The notes beneath the pieces were generated by a model that searched no databases, was not told the DNA's origin, and saw only the letters and a list, made by a program, of their open reading frames with translations. 64,000 nucleotides of DNA from Phoronis australis. Lineage: Eukaryota; Phoronida; Phoronidae. Both the position numbers and the translations under genes were made by a program. Below are positions 60,071 through 64,000 of this stretch, piece by piece (position 1 is the first letter of the stretch; each line of letters opens with the position of its first letter). The stretch lies in contig NMRA01000015.1 in NCBI GenBank assembly GCA_002633005.1, positions 786,297 to 850,296 of the forward strand, given 5' to 3'.

Positions 60071-60774
60071 GTAAATACAACGATAAACTTTAGAAATGAT
60101 GTTACTATAACACTAACTCAAAGTCTACAATGCTTTGTGCGTTCTTAGTTATTACACGTTAAGTTTGGTTAAGGGATCCAACTAACGCGGAGTCAGTTTA
60201 TAGCCAGCACCAGTGGTCAAAACGCTGTACTCGAAACTTTGCTTGAATATTGGCCAGTTGCGTGGCATGCTTCGAGTGAACTGGCAAACATGTACTCTAA
60301 TCATGCAAAGGGAATGGTTATGTTTCGAGTATGAGTCTGGATCTAGTCTGAACTTGAATAAAGTAAACCCTAGGCACTGGTTTAGTCATCACCCGCCAAT
60401 GTTAGATAAATATTTACCTGTCCAATTAGTTGTGGGCGTCGTCATCATATCTACGTTGGTAATTGTTGGCAAATTTGTAAACGACGTCGTTCCTGGAACG
60501 ATAATTGTTTTAAGATACAAAATGCACCAAACAATTTAAACTGGTAGTAGTACGTTCTCTTGGCACTACTGTTTAACCTTAAGTCATTTCTTTAATGTGA
60601 GGTTGTGCACCTAAATCCTATTCCTGTAACCAGTTTGACTATTTAAAACCACAACTTGATCTCGTGACGTTAACTGGACTTAGAATAGAACTTAGACCCT
60701 TGGAGAGACTGATGACTTATGGATAAAATGCGTCGCTATAGTATATCAACACTTAGCGCTATATAACTATAGTA

Positions 60775-61215
60775 AAAAGCAGTGCGTTTTACACGAGACA
60801 CGACAATGGCATTGGTGATCCGACAGTGGTCCTGGCCATTCTTCGTTCATACTTCCCATCTACACTAACAGTTCGTGATACCACTGCATTATTTTACATT
60901 GCAGGCGACCAGTTGTACCCTGAGAACAACAAAAGTTAGCACCATTCCAAACTTTATAAAAAATTCAAGAACAGAAACTGAGTAATAAGAGACACTGCTC
61001 TGTCAGAGCACGTGAGCCAGCCTCTGGAATGGTGGCAATGGAAAGTTGTTCAATACGTTTTAAATCGCAACAGACTGTGGACTGAAGGAATTAACGGTAG
61101 AGGTAGATGATACGTTCAGTTGATACACTGGAACTTCTTTGTTGATTTTGAGGCAGGAGCTTGCTTGGAGTAGCACCTTAACAAAACGATGCCATGGTGT
61201 ATCCGACCGAGACAT
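60775..61215 (-). repeat. Diverged tandem duplication, unit 2 (dead mini-exon)
   Basis: This is the partner of 59600-60070. The corresponding 24-bp exon at 61023-61000 keeps the acceptor TTCCAG and its length, but its donor GT is AG, so normal splicing cannot use it. Confidence 0.75.
61000..61023 (-). pseudogene. Duplicate of 24-bp mini-exon with destroyed donor site
   Basis: It aligns base for base with 59858-59835 (24 bp, same phase), encoding AGSRALT against AGPGASS. The intron would start AGCAGTG where the live copy has GTCAGTG. A cryptic GT five bases further would break the phase-1 symmetry. Confidence 0.6.
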
Positions 61216-63169
61216 TGTCCCAGTGTTGTTTTGTCAGAGAATGGAGTGTAAATAGATCAAGAAATGATGCATCACCATCTCAAATTTATAAGTCTAAAAT
61301 GTTGACAAAGTACACACCGCGGCCGTGTCAGTTTGCTAATCGTCAGTTGCCAGAGCCCTCGATCTCTCAAAATATAATGGGCCGAGTAGCGGCCCCATTT
61401 CATCACAAAATATTTAACAATCACACAAAAGCCCCTTCACTAGCTCTAAAAATTCCCCTCTGAACGATCAAACCCCCCCTCATGGTTTTAACCTCAAGCA
61501 ATCTTAAAAATATCGTATTCAAACCCACTGATTTTAATCACGAGGCCGCCAGACACCCGGCCGGAAACTTCACAAACTGGTTTCTTTATGAAAGAAGTGA
61601 CACGCACACACACTAGTGCTATAACCAGCCTCCCGTTCAGTAACGCTTAGACCTCGTTAAAATGCAAGACCTCGCGAGATTACGTGAGATATTGCCATGC
61701 ATTTTCAACGAGAACATGTAATTCTGGCTAGATTTTAGCTAGGTCCAAGCGTAGGTCCTAGCACTACTGAACGCACGCCAGTTTGTATCATTTCACTCTT
61801 TCGTATTGAAAACACAAAACTAAAAGACAACTTCCGTTCGTCTGCCGCTCAATGGAGCTCAAACAAGTTCTACAAGAGAAAAATTACAAAAATCCATGGC
61901 GGGGCATAGAAAAACACAGGAGTTTATCATATGTGGATGACATTGCTGTGCACTCCTCTCAGAAGCAGTCTCAAGCAGACCACATTTGAACAGCCAGCTC
62001 CACAGGATTATTCACTGACACTGTGGCCAACAATAAACACTACCACTCGTAGTCTTAAGAATAGTTAAGCTTTGCTCTATTTACTGAGATGGGGGAAGGA
62101 CTGAATGGTCAAATTTGAGGATGTTGTGAGAAATTAAAAAAAAAAAACATTGTTTAACTGAAACTCTTCCTTACTGTGCCAGCAGTGGTTTCTGTGGTAC
62201 AATGTTTGTAAACTCACTTTGTATTCAAGGTGTTGGTAGTGCTGCCATATTTTGATAGCTAGTTTTGAAAGTTCTTTCTGCGACGGATATCTACTAACAA
62301 CTACACTGTTCTGTGCTTGTGCGAAAATGAACCGTGGCCTTGGCATTGTCTTCATAAGCCAAGCAGTGTCACAACGGTATTACGTCGCACGTGGACGCCG
62401 AAGGCGTAGCTAAGCCCATGAATCTGTTAGGTGACAATAGGTTGTCTTCACTCCCTTTGTTTACATAATAGTGTGTAACAGTGACTTACTTTTTATTGTT
62501 TAAAGAGTATCATTGTCATAAAAAGCAATGCTAGTGCAGTACTCAAATAAACACCACTAAAATCCCTTCTACTGAAGTAAAAATCAACTCGAAAATTCCA
62601 CTATTAGTCAAAAATGCCGCGAAAATTCCTCTTTTAGAAGGTAGTGGCACCTTTCTCCTCACGTGAGTGAGGGCCCTGCTCGCGGTTTAAACATTATAAT
62701 CGGAACTTGATTCGAAAAATGACCAATTGTCTTGCACGCTTCGACTACACTGACAAATTTGTTCTCGAATCATGTGGTGTGAATGGCTGAAGGTAAGCGT
62801 ACATCGACAAGGCGGCAGACTCCGCACTTGTCAGTTTCTAACCACGCGTACACCGGTAATTTAACGGTTGTGAGAAACTAGGCAGTCCCATTTACCCCCA
62901 GTCACGTTTGCGGACTCCGTCGAAAGCGACTGGCAGAGACTGAGTTGTAACCATTGAAGAGTATGCTTGGAGGCGCTTGTAATCACGTGACTATTCGATG
63001 TCGAAAAGACACGATTTTTCGCGTCACATTACCCACTGACACAGGGCCACCCATACTGAAAAGTGGCCCTGTAGAACCATGATGAACGACGCTCGGAATT
63101 CCGTATGTGGTCATCAATGTGCTTGGTCGGAAGTTTACCGATCGCATCACCACTACTTGCATACGCCTT
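61216..63169. other. No gene recognised
   Basis: No exon with family resemblance was found. Any upstream ectodomain exons of the membrane-protein gene would be expected on the minus strand here or beyond the window. A 12-base A run lies near 62137-62148. Confidence 0.35.
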
Positions 63170-63690
63170 CCGTATCATGACGGCGTTTTCCCGTTCAGTG
63201 ACTTTACCAGACCTAGAGGGTTGTGAGCATGTGATAAAATCTAACATCTTTGTTAACTGACAAGCATAGTCTTTTGTCTGGTTTGACAACAGGCAGGCCA
63301 ATTATCTACCAGGCTTATTACAGATCGCGTGTGAACACAGTCAAACCCAAAGCGAATTGGTATGTTCGGAAAAAATAGATTGTTGTAACTTCCGTTGCTG
63401 TTGGGCGATTTTGGCGATTCAAAATTAAACATGATCATTTGACGAGGATTTCAGAAATGCTATTGGTTTATGTTCATATATGTTATAACTTAATTTTTAT
63501 TTCTAACAGCACAGCCCAGTCAGGCTAGATACGATCTTAGTGGAGATTAGAGCAATTACCAAACAAAAGAGAGCTGGCCCTCCAACCATAAATGCCAGAA
63601 TGGAGTTAATCAGTCGTGTAAGATATTGGCTACAGGGGTCATCTTCCCAACTTGCTGTTGGGCTACAGAATAGAACAAGTTGGGAGCAAC
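63170..63690 (-). repeat. Dispersed repeat family, copy 3 (inverted)
   Basis: This is the reverse complement of the family at 48225-48790 and 49315-49830, with the same landmarks: GTTGCTCCCAACTTGTTC, TTGGAGGGCC, AACCAATAGCATTTCTGAA and ACTGAACGGGAAAACGCC. Confidence 0.75.
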
Positions 63691-63715
63691 GGGAACGACA
63701 CCCCGTAATGTGCAT

Positions 63716-63966
63716 GCGCGCACCCGGGGGGGGGGGGCTCGGGGGGCTCGAATGAACCCCCCCATTTGGCAAAGTGGGCAAAAAGGTCCGCCTCAGAGAG
63801 ACAACAAGTCGAGACAATGAGACAAAAGTCCACTAAACAAGCACAGACGCGCCATTCACAGTGGTGCCCTCGTTTTTTTTGTTTTTTAGTCCGCCCGCTT
63901 TTTGTTGCCAAAAGGACAACAACGTCAGGAATTCGAGCCCCCCATATTGAAGGCTGGGTGCGCGTA
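63716..63966. mobile_element. MITE with GCGCGCACCC ends
   Basis: About 250 bp bounded by GCGCGCACCC and GGGTGCGCGT. It is G-rich at the left and has an internal GAATGAACCCCCCC block. It is related to 9291-9440 and the single end at 29401-29432. It abuts the dispersed repeat copy 3. Confidence 0.6.
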
Positions 63967-64000
63967 TGATGTGCACTGTACTTGTTTAGGATTAGGCCAC

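Overview
This window is nuclear DNA from an animal. Genes are split by GT/AG introns, exons are short and widely spaced, and most of the sequence is intron or decayed mobile elements. The gene content and the repeat types (Penelope-like, Ty3/gypsy, THAP, 'CAGGGGCGGATCC'-type MITEs) fit an invertebrate deuterostome, such as a lancelet or hemichordate. The species is an inference. Four single N bases (26561, 41419, 53500, 58147) occur. At least two of them join near-identical direct copies, which looks like unmerged haplotypes of a very heterozygous individual.

Layout: 1-3.5 kb is repeats, including a 135-bp inverted pair and a 130-150-bp direct pair. 3.6-8.2 kb (+) holds SRPRB, the signal recognition particle receptor beta subunit, with a stem-loop minisatellite in its first mapped intron. 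8.3-12.3 kb has no recognised gene. 12.4-16.0 kb (+) is a three-exon gene for an unrecognised basic, Ser/Lys-rich protein of about 537 residues with a YWTN motif near both ends. 17.5-36.8 kb (-) is a complete 12-exon group II PLP decarboxylase, best called histidine decarboxylase (HDC) from active-site residues. Its introns hold a 25-bp satellite, a polypurine tract, a duplicated two-exon block, a large inverted-repeat element with a Cys-rich ORF relic, and a Ty3/gypsy fragment.

36.8-52.9 kb is mainly accessory DNA: a 2.4-kb element with TACGCCGTAAAATGTAA ends, a 9-bp-stem hairpin array, a degenerate ORF family, a long-TIR element carrying a decayed THAP domain, and a dispersed repeat family. 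52.9-54.1 kb is an 18-bp minisatellite assembled twice. 54.3-56.4 kb holds two Penelope-like 3' ends facing each other, one interrupted by a MITE. 56.5-61 kb (-) contains a transmembrane exon and a phase-compatible 24-bp mini-exon of a single-pass membrane protein, plus a dead copy of the mini-exon. 57.5-59.2 kb has tRNA-derived SINE heads that run into a 36-bp satellite. 61-64 kb is repeats.

SRPRB (ER protein targeting) and HDC (histamine synthesis) are unrelated neighbours with no sign of functional coupling. Exon borders were read by eye from splice signals, phase and family conservation. Nothing was aligned or searched computationally.
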